Origin: Nitrospirota bacterium
GTDB lineage: Bacteria > Nitrospirota > Thermodesulfovibrionia > Thermodesulfovibrionales > JdFR-85
Direction: 5' to 3'
Assembly (NCBI GenBank): GCA_015492515.1
Contig: WGEZ01000084.1
Coordinates: forward strand, 1 to 33,930
Length of the DNA stretch: 33,930 bases
Below the pieces are notes generated by a model, which did not search any database, had not been told where the DNA came from, and saw only the letters and a list, made by a program, of their open reading frames with translations. Numbering within the stretch: position 1 is the first letter of the stretch; every line of letters begins with the position of its first letter. This document shows, piece after piece, positions 1-8,461 of the stretch. A program made the translations under genes and the position numbers.

Positions 1-485
1 ATAGTCAGAAGACAAGGGTCTTGATGGAGAGAGGAGCTACTGCCTTTGTGCTTGATGCCTTCAGTACAGGCAGGGTGGCAAGGGGAGAGAGCCTGCACTT
101 TAAGGAGTACAGGAGCAACACCGAGATAGAGTATGATGGAGAGCTCATCCTCACGGAGAGAGTGGACCTGGAGCCGGACAGGATTGATTACAGCGGTCCG
201 GGTCTGCTGGAGGGGTTTTCTGTAGCGGCTGTTCTATACCTCGTCTTTGATAACCCCTCCATGGAAAGGCCCCTCATCAGCGCACTCCGCAAAACCATAG
301 ATGAGATAGGTGCTGTTGTTGGAGGTGTCTCCACACTTCCGGAAAGGGGTGTGGTAGTGAGGGCGCTCGGGATGAACGCATGGATAATTGAAAATGTCCT
401 GTCACGGTTCTGGTCCGTAGCAAGGAGACTGATCCTCGGCCTTGAGACCACCCTCTCCACGGATCGGTTTCTTTTGTTACATTGA
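1..485 (+). CDS. ureD: Urease accessory protein UreD-like, 3' portion (5' end lies outside the window)
   Basis: Frame is open to the window start (SQKTRVLMERGATAFVLDAFSTGRVARGESLHFKEYRSNTEIEYDGELILTERVDLEP). The GR.ARGE.. / ..R...I...G.L.L.ER..L.P pattern is typical of UreD/UreH. Confidence 0.7.
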   Translation, partial: SQKTRVLMERGATAFVLDAFSTGRVARGESLHFKEYRSNTEIEYDGELILTERVDLEPDRIDYSGPGLLEGFSVAAVLYLVFDNPSMERPLISALRKTIDEIGAVVGGVSTLPERGVVVRALGMNAWIIENVLSRFWSVARRLILGLETTLSTDRFLLLH

Positions 486-503
486 TTCCATCAATCGGTC
501 TTT

Positions 504-619
504 CAAGCTCGTCTCTTTTCCCTCAGCCTCACTTACACTTACGAAGTGGAAGTGGGGGTGGCAAGCTCGTCTCTTTTCCCTCAGCCTCACTTACACTTAC
601 GAAGTGGAAGTGGGGGTGG
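504..619. repeat. Perfect tandem duplication, 2 x 58 bp
   Basis: caagctcgtctcttttccctcagcctcacttacacttacgaagtggaagtgggggtgg occurs at 504-561 and 562-619. Each unit contains an imperfect hairpin CACTTACACTT-ACG-AAGTGGAAGTG. Confidence 0.95.
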
Positions 620-2264
620 CCGGCGGGGAGATCGGCTGTGCCGTGGTCGCGGCGCTCGACCGGGCTGATCCCGACGCCCTGTTCGATGCGTAACCGTCAT
701 CATCCATATAACTTTCGAGTACTTCTAAATCATCCGGCCTTGAAAGGCTGGGGGCGTTCCCGGTATAGATGCCTATCCCTGGATATTCAGAATAATACGT
801 CCAATAGCTCCAGTGGAGGCCGTTGTCCCTCATTATATCGAGGATGTCTTTGAGATAATTGATGACGCTTTCTCTGGATGGATTCGCATGGACTGTGAAC
901 TCACCCACATAGATTGGCACGTCATATCGCCGCTTGAAACTCAAGGCATAATCGAGCCTTTCGATCAGGGCCTTCCTGTCAATTGACTTTATGCTCTTCC
1001 TTTTATGCCAGGACAAGGAGATACGGTTGTCTCCTGTTGCGTCTCTGGATTTGACCCATGCGGTGAGGGAGTAGACACCTCTTTTCACCTCGATGGGGCT
1101 GCTTCTGGCACGGGCGGGTGTCCTGCAATCGATGAAGGAAAGGGAACGCCCCCCGGACCTTGAAACCTCCCTCGTCACCATGGCGCAGCGCCCTTCGGTA
1201 TTCCAGCTTATGCCGGGATAATCGATCTCAAAGGAGTTGTTCGGCACAAGGGGGGCGGGGAGGTCGACGGGATGGCCGTCGACCTCCAAGGAGACGTCAT
1301 CGAACCATACTGCACCATGGTTCCCGTCCGACGATACATTCACCATGAGGATTTCAGCACCTTCCGGAGGTGTGGTCTCGATGACCAGTCTCCTCCAATC
1401 GCTGCTTCCCGTTACGGGTGGTGTTGCCGCTTCACCGATCTTGCCGCCGTAGGTCACCATCTCTCCGGGATAGGTCGTTATCGTCCTATCCGTGGTGGTC
1501 GTGTAAAAGGTGAACCGGGGAGGGTAGAAGAAGTGTATGCTGTATACGGTGTTGTCGTCTTCTATCAGCGAGAGCATCTTCCGCCGGTCGGGCAGGATCG
1601 CCTCCTGGACTATAAGTATGTGGTTTTTGTCATAACGGCGGATCTGTTTCGCCACTCTATTTATGATGTTAAAATACTCATCGGCGTCAGGCGGGACACC
1701 CTCGTTGAGGAGATCATACCCGGCTATTATCCTTCTGTCGGCATACCTCCTTGCGATCTCGGACCACAGCGAGTAGAAACGTTCCTGGTGTTCCTCGCTC
1801 TGCCAGAACTTGTAAGACCTCTCCCTGTGTACTACGAAATCATGCGGGTTCTGTATGCCTGGTGCAAGGTGCATATCGAGAATCACGTAGATGCGGTACT
1901 TCTCGCACCAGTTGAGGATCAGGTCCAGGAGGGAAAAACCCTCGAGGTTATACTCAAGGGGTGATGACTCGAAGTCGCGGTACTCCAGTATCAGCCGGAT
2001 ACTGTTGGCCCCCGTATCGGCGATCTTCCTTATGTCCGACTCTCCGAGCACACCCTTGAAGTCTTTGAAGGCTACGTTGAACCCCTGGAGCAGGACTGGC
2101 TTTGATGCGGCGTCGATGATCCCGTCTCCACGGACCCTGAGAAAGCCGGTTGTGTCGTCACCGCTGAAACCGACGATCAGAAAGAACAAGGGCACGACGA
2201 CCGCAGGGGGTATGATTTTCAGAGATTTCCGCATCTTCCATGGACACCGGAGATTCAGGCTCAT
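597..2264 (-). CDS. Glycoside hydrolase family 5-like (cellulase-fold) protein with N-terminal membrane anchor and internal CBM-like insertion; C-terminus probably chimeric
   Basis: TIM-barrel GH5 motifs: GFNVAFKD, YVILDMHLAPG, GYDLLNEG (acid/base Glu), YSIHFFYPP, PIYVGEFTVHA (nucleophile Glu), WSYWTYY. Start chosen at MSLNLR (2264) with an upstream GAGGAG; the longer ORF start at 2609 overlaps rluB. Confidence 0.8.
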   Translation of the reverse strand: MSLNLRCPWKMRKSLKIIPPAVVVPLFFLIVGFSGDDTTGFLRVRGDGIIDAASKPVLLQGFNVAFKDFKGVLGESDIRKIADTGANSIRLILEYRDFESSPLEYNLEGFSLLDLILNWCEKYRIYVILDMHLAPGIQNPHDFVVHRERSYKFWQSEEHQERFYSLWSEIARRYADRRIIAGYDLLNEGVPPDADEYFNIINRVAKQIRRYDKNHILIVQEAILPDRRKMLSLIEDDNTVYSIHFFYPPRFTFYTTTTDRTITTYPGEMVTYGGKIGEAATPPVTGSSDWRRLVIETTPPEGAEILMVNVSSDGNHGAVWFDDVSLEVDGHPVDLPAPLVPNNSFEIDYPGISWNTEGRCAMVTREVSRSGGRSLSFIDCRTPARARSSPIEVKRGVYSLTAWVKSRDATGDNRISLSWHKRKSIKSIDRKALIERLDYALSFKRRYDVPIYVGEFTVHANPSRESVINYLKDILDIMRDNGLHWSYWTYYSEYPGIGIYTGNAPSLSRPDDLEVLESYMDDDGYASNRASGSARSSAATTAQPISPPATPTSTS

Positions 2265-2490
2265 CACGGACCGCTCCTCATGATTGGATATAGCATAAAA
2301 CATGGAGCTTCCCGGCAGCAAGCCGGGGACGGACGTCTCAGCCTTGCGGGAAACGCGCCGGTCCCGAGATGACAAGGTGGGCGGACTCCTTACTCCCGCC
2401 TCGATATCCGCCTGACGGCGCCCCCACCGCTCCGTTGTTGTTAGAAAGGCTCGCATCCGTGTAAAATAGATACTCTGCAGCGGTCTGGCC

Positions 2491-3219
2491 ATGGAAGAGA
2501 GGCTCCAGAAGATACTCGCGAGGATGGGTGTCGCCTCGAGACGGAAGGCCGAGGAGCTCATCCTTGAGGGTAAGGTCCTCGTCAACGGAAAGGTGGCCAC
2601 CCTGGGCATGAAGGCGGATCCCGAGAGGGATACGATAAAGGTCGGCGGGAGGCTCCTCGTCAGGCCGGAACCGAAGGTCTACATCGCCCTGCACAAGCCG
2701 AAGGGGGTGCTCACCACCCTGGAGGAAGGGGCGGAGATGCCCACGATAAGGGAGTTGATAAGGGATGTGAGGTTCAGGGTCTATCCGGCGGGAAGACTCG
2801 ATTTTCACTCCGAGGGGCTGCTCCTGCTCACCAACGACGGGGAGCTGGCATACAGGCTGATGCATCCGTCGTACAGGATACCGAAGACCTATCTCGTCAA
2901 GGTGAAGGGTGTGATCGAGGACAGGGATATAGAGAGGCTGCGCAGGGGTGTGAGGCTCGAGGACGGTATGACCGCTCCGGCGAAGGTGAGGCGGGTGACG
3001 AGGAGGGGGACGGAGAAGAACTCCTGGCTCGAGATGACCGTACACGAGGGCAGGAAGCGGCAGATAAGGAGGATGCTCGAGCGGGTGGGACATCCGGTGC
3101 TGAGACTGAAGAGGACGAGGATAGACGGGATCGAGCTCGGAGCACTCGCTGCCGGCCGGTGGAGGCGCCTGAGTGAGGATGAGGTGAAAAGGTTGAAACG
3201 AAGTGTTAAAATGTATTGA
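2491..3219 (+). CDS. rluB: 23S rRNA pseudouridine synthase, RluB/RsuA family
   Basis: N-terminal S4 domain ([34 protein letters not shown]) and catalytic [27 protein letters not shown]. Confidence 0.92.
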   Translation: MEERLQKILARMGVASRRKAEELILEGKVLVNGKVATLGMKADPERDTIKVGGRLLVRPEPKVYIALHKPKGVLTTLEEGAEMPTIRELIRDVRFRVYPAGRLDFHSEGLLLLTNDGELAYRLMHPSYRIPKTYLVKVKGVIEDRDIERLRRGVRLEDGMTAPAKVRRVTRRGTEKNSWLEMTVHEGRKRQIRRMLERVGHPVLRLKRTRIDGIELGALAAGRWRRLSEDEVKRLKRSVKMY

Positions 3220-3233
3220 TCCGAGGAGGTGCC

Positions 3234-5039
3234 ATGTATAGAGACAAGGGATGCGGAGAGGTTGGAGAGACGGACATAGGCAGTGAGCTGAGCCTCTCGG
3301 GATGGGTGTTCCGGAGGCGTGACCACGGCGGCCTGATATTCGTGGACCTGAGGGACCGGAGCGGCATAGTGCAGGTGGTCTTCAGCCCGGAGGTCTCCAG
3401 GGAGGCCCACGGCGCGGCCCACTCGCTACGGTCCGAGTTCGTGATCAGGACAAGGGGCGAGGTGCGGAGAAGGCCCGAGGGCACGGAGAACCCCGATATC
3501 GCGACCGGTGCGGTTGAGCTCTACGCCTCGGAGCTGGAGATCCTGAACAGGGCGGACCCCCTGCCCTTCACCATCGAGGAGGCCTCGGAGACCTCCGAGT
3601 CCCTGAGGTTCAGGTACCGTTACCTTGACCTGAGGAGGCGGGAGATGCAGGACAACCTCGCCCTCAGGCACAGGATCACGAAGCTGATCCGTGACTACTT
3701 CGACAGCAAGGGGTTCCTAGAGATAGAGACCCCGATGCTCACTAAATCGACGCCGGAGGGTGCAAGGGACTACATAGTGCCAAGCCGTCTCAACCCGGGT
3801 CACTTCTACGCCCTTCCCCAGTCCCCCCAGCTCTTCAAGCAGATACTGATGATCTCCGGTCTGGAGAGGTACTTCCAGATCGTAAAGTGTTTCAGAGACG
3901 AGGACCTCCGCGCCGACCGACAGCCTGAGTTCACCCAGGTGGACCTGGAGATGTCCTTCGTCCGGCCCGACGACGTCATCACCGTGGTGGAGGGCATGCT
4001 CTCCCTCCTCTTCAGGGAGGTGCTGCAGGTGGAGGTGGAGACGCCGATGGAGCGCCTCTCCTACAGGGACGCGATGGAGCGTTTCGGCAGCGACAGGCCT
4101 GACACGAGGTTCGGCCTCGAGCTGAAGGAGATGGGAGACCTCGCCGGTGAGAGCAGCTTCAGGGTCTTCCTCTCCGCCTTGGAGTCCGGCGGCAGGGTGA
4201 AGGGTCTCTGCGGCAAGGGGATGGCGGGGCTGTCGAGGAAGGAGATAGACGAACTGACGGACCTGGCTCAGTCCTTCGGTGCAAAGGGGCTGGCATGGGT
4301 GAAGGTGAGGGACGGGTTCGACTCACCGATAACGAAGTTCTTCCCCGAGGGGGTGCTCAAGGAGATGGCCGGGAGGCTGGAGGCGGAAGAGGGGGACCTG
4401 ATGCTCTTCGTGGCCGACAGCGAGGATGTGGTCCTTGACGTACTCGGCAGGCTGAGGCTGGAGATCGCCAGGAGGCAGGGGCTGATCCCGGAGGGCTACA
4501 GGTTCCTCTGGGTGGTGGACTACCCGCTCCTTGAATGGAATGAGGAGGAAGGGAGGTTCCAGGCGATGCACCATCCCTTCACCTCACCGAGCGATGAGGA
4601 TATAGAGCGGATGCTCGGCGGCGGGACGGACGACCGCGAGGTGCTGGCCTCCCTCAAGGCGAAGGCCTATGACATAGTGTTGAACGGTTGCGAGATAGGC
4701 GGCGGCAGCATCCGTATCCACAGGCCCGATCTCCAGAGGAGGATGTTCGAGATACTCGGGATATCAGAGGAGGAGGCGAGGATGAAGTTCGGCTTCCTCC
4801 TTGACGCGCTCCGCTTCGGTGCCCCGCCCCACGGCGGCATAGCCCTCGGCCTCGACAGGCTCGTGATGCTGATGGCCGGCGCGGGTTCGATCAGGGACGT
4901 CATAGCCTTCCCCAAGACCCAGAAGGCGGTCTGCCTCCTGAGCGGTGCGCCGTCACCTGTGGAGAGCAGGCAGCTCAGGGAGCTGCAGATCAGGCTCGAT
5001 GTGGTCGCTGAAGGGGACCCCAGCCGCCGGGGTCGGTAG
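3234..5039 (+). CDS. aspS: Aspartyl-tRNA synthetase (bacterial type, with GAD insertion)
   Basis: [99 protein letters not shown]. Start at 3234 follows GAGGAGGTGCC; the track start at 3216 is an upstream TTG. Confidence 0.96.
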   Translation: MYRDKGCGEVGETDIGSELSLSGWVFRRRDHGGLIFVDLRDRSGIVQVVFSPEVSREAHGAAHSLRSEFVIRTRGEVRRRPEGTENPDIATGAVELYASELEILNRADPLPFTIEEASETSESLRFRYRYLDLRRREMQDNLALRHRITKLIRDYFDSKGFLEIETPMLTKSTPEGARDYIVPSRLNPGHFYALPQSPQLFKQILMISGLERYFQIVKCFRDEDLRADRQPEFTQVDLEMSFVRPDDVITVVEGMLSLLFREVLQVEVETPMERLSYRDAMERFGSDRPDTRFGLELKEMGDLAGESSFRVFLSALESGGRVKGLCGKGMAGLSRKEIDELTDLAQSFGAKGLAWVKVRDGFDSPITKFFPEGVLKEMAGRLEAEEGDLMLFVADSEDVVLDVLGRLRLEIARRQGLIPEGYRFLWVVDYPLLEWNEEEGRFQAMHHPFTSPSDEDIERMLGGGTDDREVLASLKAKAYDIVLNGCEIGGGSIRIHRPDLQRRMFEILGISEEEARMKFGFLLDALRFGAPPHGGIALGLDRLVMLMAGAGSIRDVIAFPKTQKAVCLLSGAPSPVESRQLRELQIRLDVVAEGDPSRRGR

Positions 5040-5254
5040 GCCCCCCGCCTGTACACGGGTTGAACCCGCCATACCCACCCCTCGGGGCGAATTATGCATG
5101 ATTCAAGACCCTTCAGGCCCGATCTCACCCCCCGCCGCCTTATGGCCCCGGGCTTCAGCAGGCCTCTGGTAAACCTTTCAGGACCGAGGGGGTCTAAACT
5201 ACACAGAAGGGCCTGCAGCCGTGCAGGTGGATAGCCACTAAAAGGAGGTCCGTC

Positions 5255-5584
5255 ATGAAGAGGGTTTCTCTTGTCTTGGTGATCGTACTGTCTTCCTTCC
5301 TCTCCGTGCGGTGCGCCACCGCCGACGACCTGAGGGCACCGACCATCCAGGCGAGGATCAACGAGCTGCAGAGGAGGATCGACCAGGGCGTCCATTCAGG
5401 CGAGCTGACCAGGAGGGAGGCCGTCAGGGTGCAGACGGAGCTTGACCGGATCAGGGCGAAGCGTGCGAGGTTCAGGGCGGACGGTTACCTCGGTCCCAGG
5501 GAGAGGCAGATCCTTCACCACGAGCTCGACGTGCTGGAGGGGCTGATCTACAGGCTGAAGCACAACGAGAGGAGGCGGTGGTAG
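5255..5584 (+). CDS. Small exported protein, hypothetical
   Basis: Signal peptide MKRVSLVLVIVLSSFLSVRCATA, then a charged helical region (RINELQRRIDQGVHSGELTRREAVRVQTELDRIRAKRARFRADGYLGPRERQILHHELDVLEGLIYRLKHN). RBS AAAGGAGGT upstream. Confidence 0.8.
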   Translation: MKRVSLVLVIVLSSFLSVRCATADDLRAPTIQARINELQRRIDQGVHSGELTRREAVRVQTELDRIRAKRARFRADGYLGPRERQILHHELDVLEGLIYRLKHNERRRW

Positions 5585-5586
5585 GT

Positions 5587-5614
5587 TAAAGTTTCCCGCC
5601 CTTCTGGCCGATTA
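5587..5614 (+). promoter_or_regulatory. Sigma-28 (FliA)-type promoter upstream of cheW
   Basis: TAAAGTTT-N12-GCCGATTA, compared with consensus TAAAGTTT-N11-GCCGATAA. Confidence 0.8.
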
Positions 5615-5769
5615 GTATCAAGGGACCGGAAGCAGGGCCCTTTCGGACGGGTGCATCATGCTTGCTGCACAGGGATGCGGGACGCCCCGGCAGGAAAGAG
5701 TGCAGCAGGGTGAGCCCCGGTCCGTACGCCCTGCAGAGGTCCGATACACATGGAAGGAGGTCTGCCGTC

Positions 5770-6252
5770 ATGAACGCGGTGCTGGAAGGGGTGAAGGAGA
5801 CGGCGGGAGAGGTCCTGCAGCTCGTCACATTCCGTCTCGGCCGGGAGGAGTACGCCGTGGACATACTGAACGTCCAGGAGATAAACAGGATGGTGGAGAT
5901 AACGAACGTCCCGAACTCCCCGCCCCATGTGGAAGGGGTCATAAACCTGAGGGGAAGGGTGATCCCTGTGGTCAACCTGAGGAAGAGGTTCGGCCTCGAC
6001 GGAAAGGAGTTCGACAGGGATACGAGGATCATAGTGATGGATATCAAGGGGACGGTTGCGGGGTTCATCGTAGACGGCGTCTCCGAGGTCCTCAGGATAT
6101 CGTCCGATACCGTCGAGCCTCCCCCTCCCATAACCAACGGCGTGAACTCGGAGTACGTCAAAGGGGTGGGGAAGGTCGACGACAGGCTCATCATCCTCCT
6201 CGAGCTGGAGAGGCTCCTCTCGGAGAACGAGCTGGCGGCCCCCACTTCCTGA
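5770..6252 (+). CDS. cheW: Chemotaxis coupling protein CheW
   Basis: LQLVTFRLGREEYAVDILNVQEINRMVEITNVPNSPPHVEGVINLRGRVIPVVNLRKRFG. Start at 5770 after GGAAGGAGG. Confidence 0.95.
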   Translation: MNAVLEGVKETAGEVLQLVTFRLGREEYAVDILNVQEINRMVEITNVPNSPPHVEGVINLRGRVIPVVNLRKRFGLDGKEFDRDTRIIVMDIKGTVAGFIVDGVSEVLRISSDTVEPPPPITNGVNSEYVKGVGKVDDRLIILLELERLLSENELAAPTS

Positions 6253-6317
6253 CAGGGGCTTCAACCGCAGGGGTCAGCCGCGGTCCCCGGTACCGCCGCA
6301 GCCCCGAAAAGTCCGCC

Positions 6318-7157
6318 ATGAAGAGGGAGATCATCGAGAAGATCGACGCACTCCGCGACCTGCCTTCGTTCCCAGCGATCCTCAAGGGGTTGATCGAGGT
6401 CTTCGAGAACGAGAAGTCCTCCTTCGTCGATGTGGCGGATGTGGTCAGATACGACCAGTCGCTTACGGAAAGGATCCTCAGGATCGCGAACTCCCCCTTC
6501 TTCGGCCATTCCGGAAGGGTCAACAACCTGGAACAGGCCATAATGCTCATGGGTTACGACCTGGTGAAGGGCGTCTGCCTCAGCGTCTCCGTCTTCAGGT
6601 TCCTCCACTCCGGCGAGCGGCAGAGGGTGGAGAGGCTCTGGCAGCACTCCTTCGAGGTGGCGGTCATCGCTGCGAACATAGCGGACCACGTGGGCAATGT
6701 CGACAGGTCGGTCTCTTTCGTCTCCGGCCTCCTCCACGACATCGGCAGGGTGCTCTTCCTCACCATCGACGGCGAGAGGTATACGGAGATGATGGCAGGC
6801 GTCGACATTGTGGAAGCAGAGGTGAGGGCCTACGGAGGCGACCACGGGATGGCGGGCGGCCGGTTCCTCGAGGATGCCCTGATACCGGAGGAGATAGTAT
6901 GCACCGTGAGGTATCACCACAAGCCCTCGATGTGCGACTGCTACAACCAGTCCTTCTACGGCGAGGTGGCCTCCGTCGTCGCCCTCGCCGAGGCCTTCTC
7001 CAGGAGCTTCTTCCCCAAGATCGAGGACGACGGCGTATGGACGAGTGAGCATGACGCCATCGTGCTCGAGTTCCATCTCGACGAACAGAGGATCGCCGAG
7101 ATCAGGGAGAGGTCCGCAGAGGAGGCGGCTGAAGCGGAGTCGCTCCTCGGTGTCTGA
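6318..7157 (+). CDS. HDOD domain signalling protein
   Basis: LRDLPSFPAILKGLIEVFENEKSSFVDVADVVRYDQSLTERILRIANSPFFG...LEQAIMLMGYDLVKG...GLLHDIGRVLF. The track start at 5658 runs over cheW in another frame. Confidence 0.9.
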   Translation: MKREIIEKIDALRDLPSFPAILKGLIEVFENEKSSFVDVADVVRYDQSLTERILRIANSPFFGHSGRVNNLEQAIMLMGYDLVKGVCLSVSVFRFLHSGERQRVERLWQHSFEVAVIAANIADHVGNVDRSVSFVSGLLHDIGRVLFLTIDGERYTEMMAGVDIVEAEVRAYGGDHGMAGGRFLEDALIPEEIVCTVRYHHKPSMCDCYNQSFYGEVASVVALAEAFSRSFFPKIEDDGVWTSEHDAIVLEFHLDEQRIAEIRERSAEEAAEAESLLGV

Positions 7158-7170
7158 ACCTCCGTTCATC

Positions 7171-7198
7171 TAAAGTCGCCCGCCCTTATGTCCGATAA
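7171..7198 (+). promoter_or_regulatory. Sigma-28-type promoter upstream of the second HDOD gene
   Basis: TAAAGTCG-N12-TCCGATAA. The spacer CCCGCCCTTATG is nearly identical to that at 5595-5606 (CCCGCCCTTCTG). Confidence 0.72.
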
Positions 7199-7204
7199 AG
7201 CATC

Positions 7205-7351
7205 ATGACAGCGGTAAGAAAGTTGTTGAGGTCTTTCCTCATCCTCCCTTCGGCAAGGTTGAAGGGTTGTCACCAACGGTCCGAATCCGCCTGGTATGAC
7301 GAGTTCCTCGGCTACGACGCATATCCCGGCGGAGGGGACGTAAGGTATTGA
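7205..7351 (+). CDS. Candidate small ORF, 48 aa (unverified)
   Basis: ATG...TGA encodes MTAVRKLLRSFLILPSARLKGCHQRSESAWYDEFLGYDAYPGGGDVRY. It begins about 7 nt after the sigma-28 -10 element and has no SD. Confidence 0.25.
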   Translation: MTAVRKLLRSFLILPSARLKGCHQRSESAWYDEFLGYDAYPGGGDVRY

Positions 7352-7428
7352 GGGAAAGGGCATGGGTTTGCTGACAGGGCCTCCCCGCTGCCCGATGTTT
7401 ATGCGGCCCGGGAAGGAGGAAGAGAGAA

Positions 7429-8274
7429 TTGAATCCTGAGATGATCCTCAAGGAATGCACGTTGCCTGCAATGCCCCACGTGGCTGCGCGGATACTGGAG
7501 ATCACCAGCGACCCGAACGCCAGGGTCGAGGACATACAGCGCGTGATCTCCTCTGACCAGGCCCTCGCCTCGAGGGTGCTTATGCTCGCCAACTCCGCCT
7601 TTTACGGCATGCGTCGGAATGTTGACACCATCTCGGACGCCATCTTCGTCCTCGGCTTCGAGGCGGTGAAGAAGATCTCCATCGCCGTGGCGACGAGGGA
7701 GCTCTATCAAGTGCACGGCCTGATCGAGCAGAAGCTCTGGGAGCACACCCTCGGTGTCTCGATCGCCGCCGGCCTTATCTGCAGCAAACAGTCGTTGCAT
7801 GAGATACCGGTGGAAGAGAGTATCGTGGCAGGACTTTTGCATGACATAGGTAAGGCGGTCATGAATCAGAGTCAGCCGGAGAGGTATGCCATGGTGGTCG
7901 AGACCGTTTACGGCGAGAGGATCCCCTTCTACAAGGTGGAGGAGGGGTTCTTCGGGTTCACCCATCAGGAGGTGGGAGAGCTCCTCTTCAAGGAGTGGGG
8001 GTTCACACCGGACCTGATCGAGGTGGCGGGGAAGCATCACAAGCGTCACGAGATTGACGCCGGAGGCAACGCCGGCGGGCTCTGTGACATCGTCCGCCTT
8101 GCCGACTGCATCTGTCTCAGGCTCGGCGTCGGCTACCGCGGCCCCATGCCCGAGCTCTGTCCCGACGATACGGTGAGGATGGAGATGCTGGGCATCGGGA
8201 TTGATGAAGCAGAGGAGATAATAGGGGGGTTCAAGGAGAAGTACATCTCTGAGAAGCTTTCCTTCATGAGTTGA
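7429..8274 (+). CDS. HDOD domain signalling protein
   Basis: LPAMPHVAARILEITSDPNARVEDIQRVISSDQALASRVLMLANSAFYGM...GLLHDIGKAVM. TTG start preceded by GGAAGGAGGAAGAG. Confidence 0.9.
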   Translation: MNPEMILKECTLPAMPHVAARILEITSDPNARVEDIQRVISSDQALASRVLMLANSAFYGMRRNVDTISDAIFVLGFEAVKKISIAVATRELYQVHGLIEQKLWEHTLGVSIAAGLICSKQSLHEIPVEESIVAGLLHDIGKAVMNQSQPERYAMVVETVYGERIPFYKVEEGFFGFTHQEVGELLFKEWGFTPDLIEVAGKHHKRHEIDAGGNAGGLCDIVRLADCICLRLGVGYRGPMPELCPDDTVRMEMLGIGIDEAEEIIGGFKEKYISEKLSFMS

Positions 8275-8275
8275 G

Positions 8276-8440
8276 ATGCCTGTTGAAGGACTGAAGAGGG
8301 TCTACGAGACACCGGTGACCAGGGAACGGCAGGAGGTCGAGAGGGACAAGAGCGGCAGGAGGCAGAAGAGGGGTGTAAAGAGGCAGAAGGAGATGCGGCG
8401 GAAGGATGAAACCCGGGGACGTATCGATATAAGGGCCTGA
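8276..8440 (+). CDS. Small basic protein (54 aa), not in the ORF track
   Basis: ATG lies 1 nt after the HDOD stop. Encodes MPVEGLKRVYETPVTRERQEVERDKSGRRQKRGVKRQKEMRRKDETRGRIDIRA. Codon usage (AGG/AAG/GAG) resembles that of neighbours. Confidence 0.55.
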   Translation: MPVEGLKRVYETPVTRERQEVERDKSGRRQKRGVKRQKEMRRKDETRGRIDIRA

Positions 8441-8461
8441 AGAGGCCCGGAGGAGGTCGAG

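Noticed and set aside
504-619. CRISPR array
   Set aside because: Only two directly abutting 58-bp copies with no spacer between them and no cas genes nearby.
2265-2609. N-terminal extension of the 670-aa minus ORF
   Set aside because: Overlaps rluB on the opposite strand and has no domain similarity; a better start with an SD-like GAGGAG is at 2264.
5040-5254. Possible riboswitch upstream of the small exported protein
   Set aside because: Small hairpins such as CCTGCA-GCCG-TGCAGG are present but no known riboswitch core (e.g. GEMM) could be recognised.
5658-6317. N-terminal 220 aa of the 499-aa plus ORF (5658..7157)
   Set aside because: This part is out-of-frame read-through over cheW with low-complexity Arg/Gly; the HDOD protein starts at 6318.
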